This document shows, piece by piece, positions 45,236-52,278 of a stretch of DNA of 57,490 bases. Location of the stretch: assembly GCA_046155895.1 (NCBI GenBank), contig JBJXFB010000124.1:1-57490 (forward strand), given 5' to 3'. Position 1 is the stretch's first letter. Each line of letters begins with the position of its first letter. Both the position numbers and the translations under genes were made by a program. This DNA is from DASYPQ01 sp046155895 (lineage in GTDB: Bacteria > Planctomycetota > UBA1135 > GCA-002686595). The notes under the pieces are model-generated. The model was not told where the DNA came from. It saw only the letters and a list, made by a program, of their open reading frames with translations, and did no database searches.

Positions 45236-46012
45236 ATGCCGTCTTTGGACGGTTCCAGGTTCCTCGAGAGGACCCAAGATCCGGTGATGAACGGCGAGAA
45301 GGATCCGAGCCCCGCGCCTTCGGGCGGCGGAGGCGAGCCCGCGACCGTCGACCTGCCGGTCGCGTTCCAGCTGCCGAGCGACTTCGAGTCCGACGAGACG
45401 GGGCGCCTCGTCGCCGCGGCGAAGGGCGGCGAGGCCGAGGCCTTGAACGAGCTGTTCAAGCGCTACCACCGCCTGATGGTCGAGATCGCCCGGCGCAAGC
45501 TCGGCACGCGGCTGCGGCTCAAGGAGGAGCCGGACGACCTCGCGCAGACCACGTTCCGGGAGGCGACGCGCGATTTCGCGAGCTACCAGTACCGGGGAGA
45601 GGGATCTCTCGTGCGCTGGCTGGTGCAGATCCTCCAGAACAAGATCCGCGATCGCGCGGAGTTCTACGGCGCGACGAAGCGCGATCTGTCGCGCGAACGG
45701 GCCATGGAGTCGAAGTCGACGCAGGATTTCGAGGCGATGCCGACGCTCGAGCCGGAGAGCCGCGATCTCTCCGTGACCATGGCGGTGCAGCGCGACGAGA
45801 ACTACGAGCACCTGCACAAGGCGTTGAGCGAGCTGACCCCCGAGCACCGGCAGGCGATCGCGCTCGTGTTCTTCCAGGGGCTGCAACTCCGCGAGGCCGG
45901 GGAGGCGATGGGCGGGAAGAGCGAGGACGCCGTGCGGATGATGCTCAAGCGGGCCGAGGGCAAGCTCGGGGAGATCCTCGGGCGCTCGATCGGCAGGGAC
46001 TTGAAGAGCTGA
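45236..46012 (+). CDS. ECF-type RNA polymerase sigma factor
   Basis: A 258-residue extracytoplasmic-function sigma factor. An acidic, Pro/Gly-rich N-terminal extension of about 45 residues precedes sigma region 2 (EALNELFKRYHRLMVEIARRKL...EPDDLAQTTFREATRDFASYQYRGEGSLVRWL). After a linker comes region 4 (LSELTPEHRQAIALVFFQGLQLREAGEAMGGKSEDAVRMMLKRAEGKL). This arrangement resembles the many sigma factors of planctomycetes that act without an adjacent anti-sigma gene; none is seen here. The start at 45236 follows GGTAGGTGGAG. Confidence 0.88.
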   Translation: MPSLDGSRFLERTQDPVMNGEKDPSPAPSGGGGEPATVDLPVAFQLPSDFESDETGRLVAAAKGGEAEALNELFKRYHRLMVEIARRKLGTRLRLKEEPDDLAQTTFREATRDFASYQYRGEGSLVRWLVQILQNKIRDRAEFYGATKRDLSRERAMESKSTQDFEAMPTLEPESRDLSVTMAVQRDENYEHLHKALSELTPEHRQAIALVFFQGLQLREAGEAMGGKSEDAVRMMLKRAEGKLGEILGRSIGRDLKS

Positions 46013-46092
46013 ATCGTCCCGCGCGGTGGCGCGCGGCGCTTGTCGATCCGGCATTTCCGCGCTATTCTCTCGCCCCTTCGAATTCGAAGCGT

Positions 46093-46168
46093 GGGCTACT
46101 AACTCAATTGGCAGAGTGCCATGTTCACAGCGTGGAAGTTGCTGGTTCAAATCCAGTGTAGCCCACCA
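46093..46168 (+). tRNA. tRNA-Val(CAC)
   Basis: A complete cloverleaf can be drawn by hand. The acceptor stem GGGCTAC pairs perfectly with GTAGCCC. The D arm is ACTC/GAGT and the anticodon stem CCATG/CGTGG, with loop TTCACAG and anticodon CAC. The T arm is GCTGG-TTCAAAT-CCAGT, followed by discriminator A and an encoded CCA. Its 3' end is the probable attachment site for the integrase gene that begins 132 bases downstream. Confidence 0.93.
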
Positions 46169-46299
46169 CTTCAAGCCGCCGTACAGAGCGCACTTGCGCT
46201 CGTCTGCTCCGCCGAGCAGCGCGACCCTCAACTGCGTGGATGGTCCACGAAAAAGCGTGGATCGGTCACGTCCACGCCTTTCTCAACACGAGGATCGCG

Positions 46300-47493
46300 A
46301 TGCACGGCAAGACTCCGACTCTGCGGCGCCACCGGCGCTCAGGGCATGGCTACGCTCGCCTCGACGGGCGGCAGGTTTGGTTCGGTCCCTACGAGGATCC
46401 TGAGACGCATCAGCGGTTCGCGCGGACGTTGGCCGAGTGGATGGCCAACGGCCGCAGGCTTCCACCGGAGCGCCCTCAGCAAGCGCTCCGGGTCGCCGAC
46501 ATCGTCGCCGCCTACTTGGAGTTCGCGGAGCGCTACTACTCCGGCTCGGATGGTTCACCCTCGCCGGAGGGCGATCACATCCGAGATGCGGTCCGAGGGC
46601 TGCTGAAGCTCTACGGGACCCTTCCGGCTCATGAGTTCGGCATTCGCCAGCTGAAGACATTGCGCGAGCAGATGATCGGCAGCGGTCTCAGCCGGAGGAC
46701 GATCAACGATCGGATGAATCGGATCGTTCGAATGTTCGGCTGGGCGACCGAGGAGGAGCTGAGCAAGCCCGAGGTCTACGGCGCCCTTCGGGCACTTCGA
46801 GCACTTAGGCGGGGGAGATCAGCAGCGAAGGAAGGGAAGCGTGTGCTTCCGGTGGCATGGGAGAACGTGGAGGCTGTACTTCCGCATGTCTCGCGGCCCC
46901 TCGCCGGAATCATCGAACTCATGTGGCTGACCGGCATGCGGCCGGGCGAGGCCTGTCAGCTCCGGCCCACGGACCTGGACCGCTCAGGGAGCGTCTGGCT
47001 CTACCGTCCGCGCTCGCACAAGACCGAGCATTTCGGCCGGGAGCGTGTCATTCCGATTGGACCGCGTGGCCAGCAGGTGCTTCGCCGATTCCTCACGCGA
47101 GTGCCCGCGCCTAGCCCCGACAAGCCGCTGTTCAGTCCGCGCGATGCGATCGCTGAGGTTCGCGCCGAACGGCGGAAGCTCCGCCAGACACCGCTTTGGC
47201 CTTCGCATGTGAAGCGTCTCGCGGAGAAGCGAAAGAGAGATCCGAGGAAGGAACCGGGTGGAGCCTACACACCCAACTCCCTGCGCGGGGCACTCAGGTC
47301 TGCGTGCACGGCGGCAAACGTCCCGCTGTGGAGTCCGAACCGACTTCGTCACGCCGCCGCGACTCGCATCCGAAAGGAGAAGGGACTCGAAGCGGCGCGA
47401 ACCGTACTCGGTCACGCGAGCGCCGCGGTGACGGAGGTGTACGCGGAGATAGACACGCAGCTTGCGGCGCAAGTGATGGCCGAGCTTGGGTAG
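46300..47493 (+). CDS. Tyrosine recombinase / integrase of the genomic island
   Basis: A 397-residue site-specific recombinase. The N-terminal part includes an arm-binding-like domain (RRHRRSGHGYARLDGRQVWFGPYEDPET) and a SAM-like core-binding domain (about 65-175). The catalytic domain has Arg214 in TGMRPGEACQL, Arg350 and His351 in NRLRHAAAT, His372 in LGHAS and the nucleophile Tyr381. The usual first His of the HxLR box is Asn347. Its place directly after a tRNA gene is the standard arrangement for an integrated element. It converges with the putative excisionase gene, one base apart. Confidence 0.9.
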   Translation: MHGKTPTLRRHRRSGHGYARLDGRQVWFGPYEDPETHQRFARTLAEWMANGRRLPPERPQQALRVADIVAAYLEFAERYYSGSDGSPSPEGDHIRDAVRGLLKLYGTLPAHEFGIRQLKTLREQMIGSGLSRRTINDRMNRIVRMFGWATEEELSKPEVYGALRALRALRRGRSAAKEGKRVLPVAWENVEAVLPHVSRPLAGIIELMWLTGMRPGEACQLRPTDLDRSGSVWLYRPRSHKTEHFGRERVIPIGPRGQQVLRRFLTRVPAPSPDKPLFSPRDAIAEVRAERRKLRQTPLWPSHVKRLAEKRKRDPRKEPGGAYTPNSLRGALRSACTAANVPLWSPNRLRHAAATRIRKEKGLEAARTVLGHASAAVTEVYAEIDTQLAAQVMAELG

Positions 47494-47494
47494 T

Positions 47495-47872
47495 TCAGCC
47501 TGCTTCGGACAAACCGTGTTCGCGCAGGATCCGGGCGGTGCGTGATTCCACAGGGGCGCGAGCGTCCCCCCGCTGCCCAGGCGTCGGGCGCGGCACGGTG
47601 GTATCCCCCTCGCTTGCCCTGGCGCATGCAACTTCATCGAAGAAGGAGAGGAGCCATCGTTCGGTCGTGTGGCGTGTTCGCCCCACGGAGACCGTGCGAA
47701 GGCGGACGCCGCAGAACCCTTTCGAGGCCCATCTGAAGATCGTGCTGCGATCGGGCCGATTCGGCAGCATAGCCGCCACTCTTTCGAGCGGAACCAGGTC
47801 GGCGGTCCGTACTACCTCAGGCGCTTCGCCACTCTTCACTTCCCAAGGAACGAGGCCTCGTGACAGGATCAA
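47495..47872 (-). CDS. DUF1580-like small HTH protein, putative excisionase
   Basis: A 125-residue protein. The central part (LVPLERVAAMLPNRPDRSTIFRWASKGFCGVRLRTVSVGRTRHTTERWLLSFFDEV) has the pattern of DUF1580, a MerR/excisionase-like winged helix found mostly in planctomycetes. The rest is a disordered basic tail. Directly facing the integrase, it probably works as a recombination directionality factor. The function is inferred from fold type and position. Confidence 0.7.
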   Translation of the reverse strand: MILSRGLVPWEVKSGEAPEVVRTADLVPLERVAAMLPNRPDRSTIFRWASKGFCGVRLRTVSVGRTRHTTERWLLSFFDEVACARASEGDTTVPRPTPGQRGDARAPVESRTARILREHGLSEAG

Positions 47873-47930
47873 GAGTCCGCAGCACGGCCGCCGATAGTTC
47901 GATCATCCTGGGTTCTTGGTCGAGTCGATC

Positions 47931-48353
47931 TTAGGAGGCGTGCCGACGCTGCTCGTCGCGCGGGATGAAGGCGAGCAGGTCGGCGTCGTGGTGGTCGCGC
48001 GGCGCCAGGATGAGCATGATGGCGGCGCAGGATATCTCCGCGAGGAAGGAAACGATGGCGAAGCTCCAGTGCTCGAAGCGGTCCAAGCTCCCCTTCCGCG
48101 CGATGTGCTCGAAGATCGCACATCCCGCGAGGCTTGTGACGTACCAGAAGCAGGAGAAGAGGAGGTCGAAAGCGGCTTTCCAGCCCATCGCGATGATGCG
48201 GTAGACGGCGCATCCGGACGTGGCTGCGATCGGGAAGACGACTCCGAAGGCCACTGCGGGACCCGCTGCTTGATGGGTCGCGTACGAGTAGACCAGCAGG
48301 GCGAGGACGCAGAGGAGCACGACGAACGAGTTGCGGCGGATGATGGGCTTCAT
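47931..48353 (-). CDS. Small integral membrane protein of unknown function
   Basis: A 140-residue protein with four predicted transmembrane helices: SFVVLLCVLALLVYSYA, GPAVAFGVVFPIAATSGCAVY, FDLLFSCFWYVTSLAGCAIF and FAIVSFLAEISCAAIMLIL. A short charged tail (APRDHHDADLLAFIPRDEQRRH) follows. I do not recognise a family. It is divergent from the island ECF sigma factor, sharing a 258-base control region with an inverted repeat, so it might be a target or partner of that sigma factor. Confidence 0.6.
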   Translation of the reverse strand: MKPIIRRNSFVVLLCVLALLVYSYATHQAAGPAVAFGVVFPIAATSGCAVYRIIAMGWKAAFDLLFSCFWYVTSLAGCAIFEHIARKGSLDRFEHWSFAIVSFLAEISCAAIMLILAPRDHHDADLLAFIPRDEQRRHAS

Positions 48354-48549
48354 GGCAGGGTCGGATGGTGGCTCGGGATTTCGGGACGGTAGGCACCCAT
48401 ACTTCCCCCAGGGGGCCGGATCCTTGCCCGGTACAGAAGCGAACGGCGAGACAGGAACGCGGTGTCGGGCCTGGCCCTGGGGGTACTGGGCCGGCCAATG
48501 GCTGGGGGCAACGAGTAGGGCCGAGCCGCAATGAGGGCCGGACTCCCCT

Positions 48550-48597
48550 CCGGTCACGCCACATCGTTCGATAGGTCGGGGTTAAATCCGTGACCGG
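48550..48597. promoter_or_regulatory. Inverted repeat upstream of the island ECF sigma gene
   Basis: CCGGTCACG (48550-48558) and CGTGACCGG (48589-48597) form perfect 9-base arms 30 bases apart, ending 15 bases before the sigma-factor ATG. The position suits an operator for either divergent gene. The rest of 48354-48612 shows no gene. Confidence 0.45.
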
Positions 48598-48612
48598 GCA
48601 ACGAGTGCAGCA

Positions 48613-49299
48613 ATGAACACCGCGACGGCATCCGAAGCGGAACTCCTCGCCGCGATGGCAACGCAGGAGGACGACGGCAAGGAAGCGCGGGCCGCTTGGG
48701 GCGAGCTCTTCGAGCGACACCGCAAGTATCTCTACGCAGTCGTTTCGCGGGCCTACGGTTCGTTTCTTGGTGAGGATGGAACGGTAGATCTCGTCTCCGA
48801 CACGTTCCGTCGAGCGTTCGAGTGGGCCGGCAGGCAGAATAGTTCGGACGAGGTGCGCGCGAGATTCGCCGAGGGGGATTCTGACTCGACGCGACGGAAG
48901 GTTCTTGGCTGGCTCGGAGCCATCGCCCAGCAACTGTTTCGGGACCGCTATCGGGACGAGAAGCAAGAGGAGGGCGAGCTGGTGCTTTTTTTCGAGCAGT
49001 GGAAGCAGGCGGAAGAGCATCCGGCTGGAATCAGTGACTCGCCGTTGCTCCGAGACCTCCATGTCGCATTGGAAACGCTGACCCTGCCAGAGGCGGAGGC
49101 AGTCCGCGCATCGCTTCCTTGGTACGACCTGCAGTCACAAACGTTCCTCTTCCCGCGCGGAGAGGCGACGCGGCTCGCAGCGGAGCTAGGAACTACGACG
49201 GAGGCGCTTCGTCAGCGCCGGCACAGGGGCATCCAACGCATTGAGGACCATTTACGAGAGGCCGGCTACGAGGCCTTGTTGGGGGACGAAGCACCATGA
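48613..49299 (+). CDS. ECF-like RNA polymerase sigma factor (island)
   Basis: A 228-residue sigma-70 family protein. Region 2 is seen as ELFERHRKYLYAVVSRAYGSFLGEDGTVDLVSDTFRRAFEWAGR (about 31-75). The region 4 helix-turn-helix is near the C-terminus, GEATRLAAELGTTTEALRQRRHRGIQRIEDHLRE (about 185-220). It has a long insert between them and differs from the sigma factor at 45236. Codon use is less GC-biased than in the core genes. Its stop overlaps the next gene by four bases (ATGA), tying it to the small protein that follows. Confidence 0.75.
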   Translation: MNTATASEAELLAAMATQEDDGKEARAAWGELFERHRKYLYAVVSRAYGSFLGEDGTVDLVSDTFRRAFEWAGRQNSSDEVRARFAEGDSDSTRRKVLGWLGAIAQQLFRDRYRDEKQEEGELVLFFEQWKQAEEHPAGISDSPLLRDLHVALETLTLPEAEAVRASLPWYDLQSQTFLFPRGEATRLAAELGTTTEALRQRRHRGIQRIEDHLREAGYEALLGDEAP

Positions 49300-49601
49300 T
49301 CAACCAAGCCAACAAGTCGGGTGAGCAGCCTGAGCGGTTCCGACCAGAGCTCTACCGTGAGATCGGGAAGCTCGGATGGAGAGTTCCTGATTCGGAACAG
49401 GAGGTTCGGGCTGCCGAGGAGTGGGTTGCAGCGAACCCCACCCGGTTGCCCGATGGTCTTCGCGGTCCGACTGAGATGAATCGGCCGACGAAGCCGGGAG
49501 AATTGCTTGGACGCTATCTCCGCGAAGACATGCGGCATCGCTCGCCGGAAGAGCCGAAGTCTCGGGATGAGGGACGAACCGATCGGGACCTCGAGCGGTG
49601 A
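49296..49601 (+). CDS. Small protein coupled to the island sigma factor
   Basis: A 101-residue hydrophilic protein with no recognised family, no membrane segment and no signal peptide. It is rich in Glu, Arg and Pro. The N-terminal half could be helical (FRPELYREIGKLGWRVPDSEQEVRAAEEWVAANP) and the tail is probably disordered. Because its start overlaps the sigma-factor stop, it may be a soluble partner, possibly a regulator, of that sigma factor; this is inference from position only. Confidence 0.55.
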   Translation: MINQANKSGEQPERFRPELYREIGKLGWRVPDSEQEVRAAEEWVAANPTRLPDGLRGPTEMNRPTKPGELLGRYLREDMRHRSPEEPKSRDEGRTDRDLER

Positions 49602-49972
49602 TGAGGGAACATGACAACACTACGCGGGGCGCGCCGCGGAATGGCGAATAGCCTCAGAGCCGACGACCAAGAGCCGCGCCGGCCAGCCGCGCCGGTGCGC
49701 GGCTGGCGGCTGGCCGGCGCGCAAGGAGCCTCGAAGCGACGATTTGGCCGAACAATCCACACGGTGGCTCAGAGGCAGAAGTGGCTTTTGCGAGACTATT
49801 GACCGAACTCCAATCCCCAGGGCGAGAGCGGCTGGCGTCTGCGCATCCAACCGCACCAGTAGGAACATTCTGAAGAGCCTTCAACCAACCTCCCATGTCT
49901 TACTGACGCTTAATCTGCACAGGGGGCAGGGACCCCAACTCCAATAGAAGGATCCCGCGTCGATTACGTCGC
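49602..49972. other. Gene-poor stretch with nested inverted repeats
   Basis: No convincing gene is seen in these 371 bases. A 63-codon frame at 49611-49802 (plus strand) has GAGGGA just before its ATG, but its composition looks random and it runs through the inverted repeats, so it is not called. The 3' half has lower GC and no visible signals. Confidence 0.5.
49676..49720. repeat. Nested inverted repeats able to form two alternative hairpins
   Basis: GCGCCGGCCAGCCGC (49676-49690) pairs perfectly with 49706-49720. Inside and overlapping it, CCAGCCGCGC (49683-49692) pairs perfectly with GCGCGGCTGG (49697-49706) around the loop CGGT. The two pairings are mutually exclusive, so this could be a switching RNA structure, a transcription barrier or a protein-binding cruciform. 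No T-run follows. Confidence 0.6.
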
Positions 49973-50239
49973 CTAGGATTCGATCTCGTGAGTCCAACGT
50001 GGCACGCCGCCGAGCGAAGCGAGGTACTTCACCAGATCAGGGGTCCCGTGGAAGTAGGTTCTTGATCCCTGCTTAAAGGCGAGAGCTCCTTTGTCCACTT
50101 TCAATCCATCCAGGCGGGCCTTCGTACAGAGTTCCGCGAGCAGCTCATCGCGGTCGCTGTCGAGATGTGTAGCCGCATCTGCCGCGAATACGGCAAAGTC
50201 GATACCCTGATCCCTCAGGTGCGCCATGCGAATCTTCAT
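49973..50239 (-). CDS. Small hypothetical protein
   Basis: An 88-residue protein of unknown family. The N-terminal half, KIRMAHLRDQGIDFAVFAADAATHLDSDRDELLAELCTKARLDGL, reads as two or three helices. The second half contains GALAFKQGSRTYFHGTPDLVKYLASLG, a possible beta-hairpin and helix. Its start overlaps the upstream small gene by four bases (ATGA), so the two form a pair. Confidence 0.6.
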   Translation of the reverse strand: MKIRMAHLRDQGIDFAVFAADAATHLDSDRDELLAELCTKARLDGLKVDKGALAFKQGSRTYFHGTPDLVKYLASLGGVPRWTHEIES

Positions 50240-50424
50240 TGGGTCACACCTCGCATGCCGCGAACGTCATCTTGTGACGGGAGTCTCGCATTCGAGAGCG
50301 AATCAACGTCATTGTCTCGTTGCATCTCCGATTTGAACACTTCCGTTGGGTCGAGCACCTGCGATGCGAGTTGGATCGTTGCGGGACCGGCTTGGGCGGT
50401 TACGTGAGCTTCGATGAGGGCCAT
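50236..50424 (-). CDS. Small hypothetical protein, partner of the 88-residue protein
   Basis: A 62-residue protein that I cannot assign. The start (MALIEAHVTAQ) follows GAGG at seven bases. Its stop overlaps the next start, so translation of the two is coupled. The composition is Asp, Gln and Val rich with no membrane segment. A longer reading to 50604 exists but lacks a good start. The two-gene layout, with the smaller gene first, is compatible with a toxin-antitoxin or effector-immunity pair, but nothing in the sequence proves this. Confidence 0.55.
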   Translation of the reverse strand: MALIEAHVTAQAGPATIQLASQVLDPTEVFKSEMQRDNDVDSLSNARLPSQDDVRGMRGVTQ

Positions 50425-50701
50425 GTGAATACCTCGGCCGCGTGACTCCGGGTCTCCATTAGGCCCGGGTGCGCGCGTTCTTGTAGGTCGGTGAATCCAG
50501 GCTTCTAGTTTTCTGGATGAGCAGACCGTAGCTCTCGCATGCGGCAATGTCCATTGACCCGAGCCCTTCGCACCGGCCAATTTAGGCAGCTTTCCCACTA
50601 TCAATCCTGGCCGGCAATCATCGTGTTGGGTGGCGCGGCCGCCCTAGTGAGAGAGGAGAAGTACAGGTTGCAGCCAAGCTCGGTCGGCCTCGATCTCTAG
50701 T

Positions 50702-51811
50702 CTATTCCATCAGGGCATCGACAAGTCGGTAGCTGGTGTTTCGTCCGCCGCCGGCATTCTGCTCGAGCACTCCGAGGTCAAGCAGCTCCCGAATGTCGCG
50801 CAATGCCGTATCGGGAGAGCACGGTGCGAGCTTGGCGTACTTCGATGTTGACAGGAACCCCTCAAATCCATTCAGCATGAGATTCAAGACTTTGCGCTGT
50901 CTATCATTGATGGGGTGGCGGCTGATGCGCTGCCAGAATCGAGCCTTGCGAAGGACGACGCGAAGGGACTGATTCGCACTCGTGATCGAGCGGTCGAGAC
51001 ATCCCAGGAACCACTCAAGCCAGGCGGTAATGTCCAGATCGCCCCGCTGTGTGGATTCCAGCTTTCGGTAGTAGTCCTTTCGCTCGGCCGCGATTTGGGA
51101 GGACATGCTGTAGAAGCGGTCCTTGGTTCCATCCGCCCGAGCGAGCGCCATATCGGCGATGGCTCGAGCGATTCGACCGTTCCCGTCGTCGAAGGGGTGG
51201 ATGGTGACAAACCATAGATGGGCAAGACCTGCCCTCAGCAGGGGGTCATCTTGTGATGGGGTGTTGAACCAGCCCAAAAACCGGTCCATCTCGGCTTTCA
51301 AGCGGGATGCTTCCGGTGCCTCGAAATGGACGACCTCCTTGCCCATCGCGCCTGAGACGACCTGCATCGGACCTTTTTCGTCGGTCCGCCAGGCGCCAAC
51401 CGTGATCGGGCCGAACTGCTCGCGCCCTTCGGGGAAGAGCGACTTGTGCCACTGGTAGAGCCGTTCCGATGTCAGTGGCGACTCGTGTTTCTGAGTGGCA
51501 TCGAGCAGGACCTCGACGATCCCTTCGACGTCCCTGCCGGCTTTCGGCAAGCCAGCGGCGTCGAGGCCAAGCCTCCTGGCGATAGATGAGCGCACCTGCG
51601 CAGGGTCGAGTTGCTCCCCCTCGATCGCAGAGGACTTGACGACCTCGCTGGTCATGGCGACGAGGCTCGCCTCGGTGCGCTGGTCGAACCCCAGAGCCTC
51701 CATCTGGCCGAGCAGATGACCCTGCTTGTGGCGGACGGCCGCCAGGGGTGTCGTAAGGACTTCTGACTCCCAGCTGACCCTGGGCCAGCCCTTTCGTTGG
51801 TGAATGTACAT
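50702..51811 (-). CDS. Fic-family AMP-transferase with DUF4172 and winged helix
   Basis: A 369-residue Fic protein that would transfer AMP from ATP to target proteins. The N-terminal DUF4172 region (YIHQRKGWPRVSWESEVL...) holds the inhibitory motif SSAIEGE near residue 63, matching S/TxxxEG of class II self-inhibited Fic enzymes. The catalytic loop HPFDDGNGRIARA lies near 205. The last 70 residues form a winged-helix domain (LNGFEGFLSTSKYAKLAPCSPDTALRDIRELLDLGVLEQ) that may bind DNA. The ATG at 51811 has AGGAG nine bases upstream. The gene follows a strong promoter embedded in a repeated operator. Confidence 0.93.
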   Translation of the reverse strand: MYIHQRKGWPRVSWESEVLTTPLAAVRHKQGHLLGQMEALGFDQRTEASLVAMTSEVVKSSAIEGEQLDPAQVRSSIARRLGLDAAGLPKAGRDVEGIVEVLLDATQKHESPLTSERLYQWHKSLFPEGREQFGPITVGAWRTDEKGPMQVVSGAMGKEVVHFEAPEASRLKAEMDRFLGWFNTPSQDDPLLRAGLAHLWFVTIHPFDDGNGRIARAIADMALARADGTKDRFYSMSSQIAAERKDYYRKLESTQRGDLDITAWLEWFLGCLDRSITSANQSLRVVLRKARFWQRISRHPINDRQRKVLNLMLNGFEGFLSTSKYAKLAPCSPDTALRDIRELLDLGVLEQNAGGGRNTSYRLVDALME

Positions 51812-51907
51812 TCGCCGCAACTCCTGCGGTGATTATCGAAGCGATTCACCGCAAAGTCAAGACATTAACCGCATAGTATGCGGTGAATAAACCCGACATT
51901 CACCGCA
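51811..51907. promoter_or_regulatory. Operator array: six TTCACCGCA half-sites in a duplicated 54-bp module
   Basis: The 9-mer TTCACCGCA, or its complement with at most one change, occurs at 51811 (+), 51825 (-), 51845 (+), 51865 (+), 51879 (-) and 51899 (+). Positions repeat with an exact 54-base period, so the array is a duplicated three-site module. The half-sites at 51865 and 51879 form a 23-base near-palindrome around a 5-base spacer. The array overlaps the fic promoter. A likely binder is the Fic winged helix itself or the neighbouring ribbon-helix-helix protein. Confidence 0.8.
51832..51860 (-). promoter_or_regulatory. Sigma-70-type promoter of fic
   Basis: On the minus strand, TTGACT (-35, 51860-51855) and GATAAT (-10, 51837-51832) are separated by 17 bases. 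The Shine-Dalgarno AGGAG and the fic ATG follow. Half-sites of the TTCACCGCA operator occupy the spacer and both flanks, so a bound protein would block RNA polymerase. Confidence 0.75.
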
Positions 51908-51974
51908 CGGAAAGGTCCAGAGGGTGCGTGAAACGAAGGGAAGAAGGCGCCACAAATGGCCTAGACACAAGGAC

Positions 51975-52187
51975 TTATCTGTCAGGCCGGAGCAGTCGCT
52001 GCGCCCGTTCCAGCCTATCCCGAAGGCTCTCCTGGAACGCTGGGTCCTTGGTTCTGCTGTCTATGTGTTCGGTGATCGCCGTGCGAATCACCTCGGAGAG
52101 CGGAAGGGCCTCGACACTCGCCACGATCTCCAGAGCCTCGGCCTGATCGGGGGAGAGCCGGATGCTCATGGTCTTGACGGGCTTCAT
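51975..52187 (-). CDS. Ribbon-helix-helix regulator
   Basis: A 70-residue CopG/Arc-type protein. KTMSIRLSPDQAEALEIVASVEALPLSEVIRTAITEHIDSR matches the ribbon-helix-helix pattern: a beta strand with alternating residues, then two helices and the conserved SEVIRTAI. The C-terminus is helical and Arg-rich. A promoter ends seven bases before the ATG at 52187, so the message is probably leaderless. An ATG at 52199 lies inside the -10 region and is less likely. It is divergent from the ubiquitin-like operon, whose promoter it overlaps, so it is the prime candidate for its repressor. Confidence 0.8.
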   Translation of the reverse strand: MKPVKTMSIRLSPDQAEALEIVASVEALPLSEVIRTAITEHIDSRTKDPAFQESLRDRLERAQRLLRPDR

Positions 52188-52194
52188 GTAGGGA

Positions 52195-52223
52195 AGCATA
52201 CACCGTGGAATTGTGGTTGTCAA
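52195..52223 (-). promoter_or_regulatory. Promoter of the ribbon-helix-helix gene
   Basis: On the minus strand, TTGACA (52223-52218) and TATGCT (52200-52195) are 17 bases apart, a near-consensus promoter. The expected start point falls at or one base before the ATG at 52187. Its -35 box overlaps that of the opposing operon promoter. Confidence 0.75.
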
Positions 52224-52246
52224 GTGCCGAAGGCATGTGGTATGAT
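52217..52246 (+). promoter_or_regulatory. Promoter of the ubiquitin-like operon
   Basis: TTGTCA (52217-52222) and TATGAT (52241-52246) are separated by 18 bases. The -35 box shares five bases with the -35 box of the divergent ribbon-helix-helix gene, so the two promoters are face-to-back and cannot both be fully occupied. Confidence 0.7.
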
Positions 52247-52264
52247 GGTGTCAACACACCAGCA

Positions 52265-52272
52265 AAGGAGGT
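52265..52272 (+). promoter_or_regulatory. Strong ribosome-binding site of the ubiquitin-like gene
   Basis: AAGGAGGT lies six bases before the ATG at 52279, a near-perfect Shine-Dalgarno match. It fixes the start of the first gene of the operon and predicts high expression of the modifier compared with the enzymes, which start by overlap. Confidence 0.8.
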
Positions 52273-52278
52273 GCAGGA

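Noticed and set aside
49611..49802. A 63-codon frame after the small sigma-linked gene
   Set aside because: It is preceded by GAGGGA at only two bases, passes through the nested inverted repeat and has random-looking composition.
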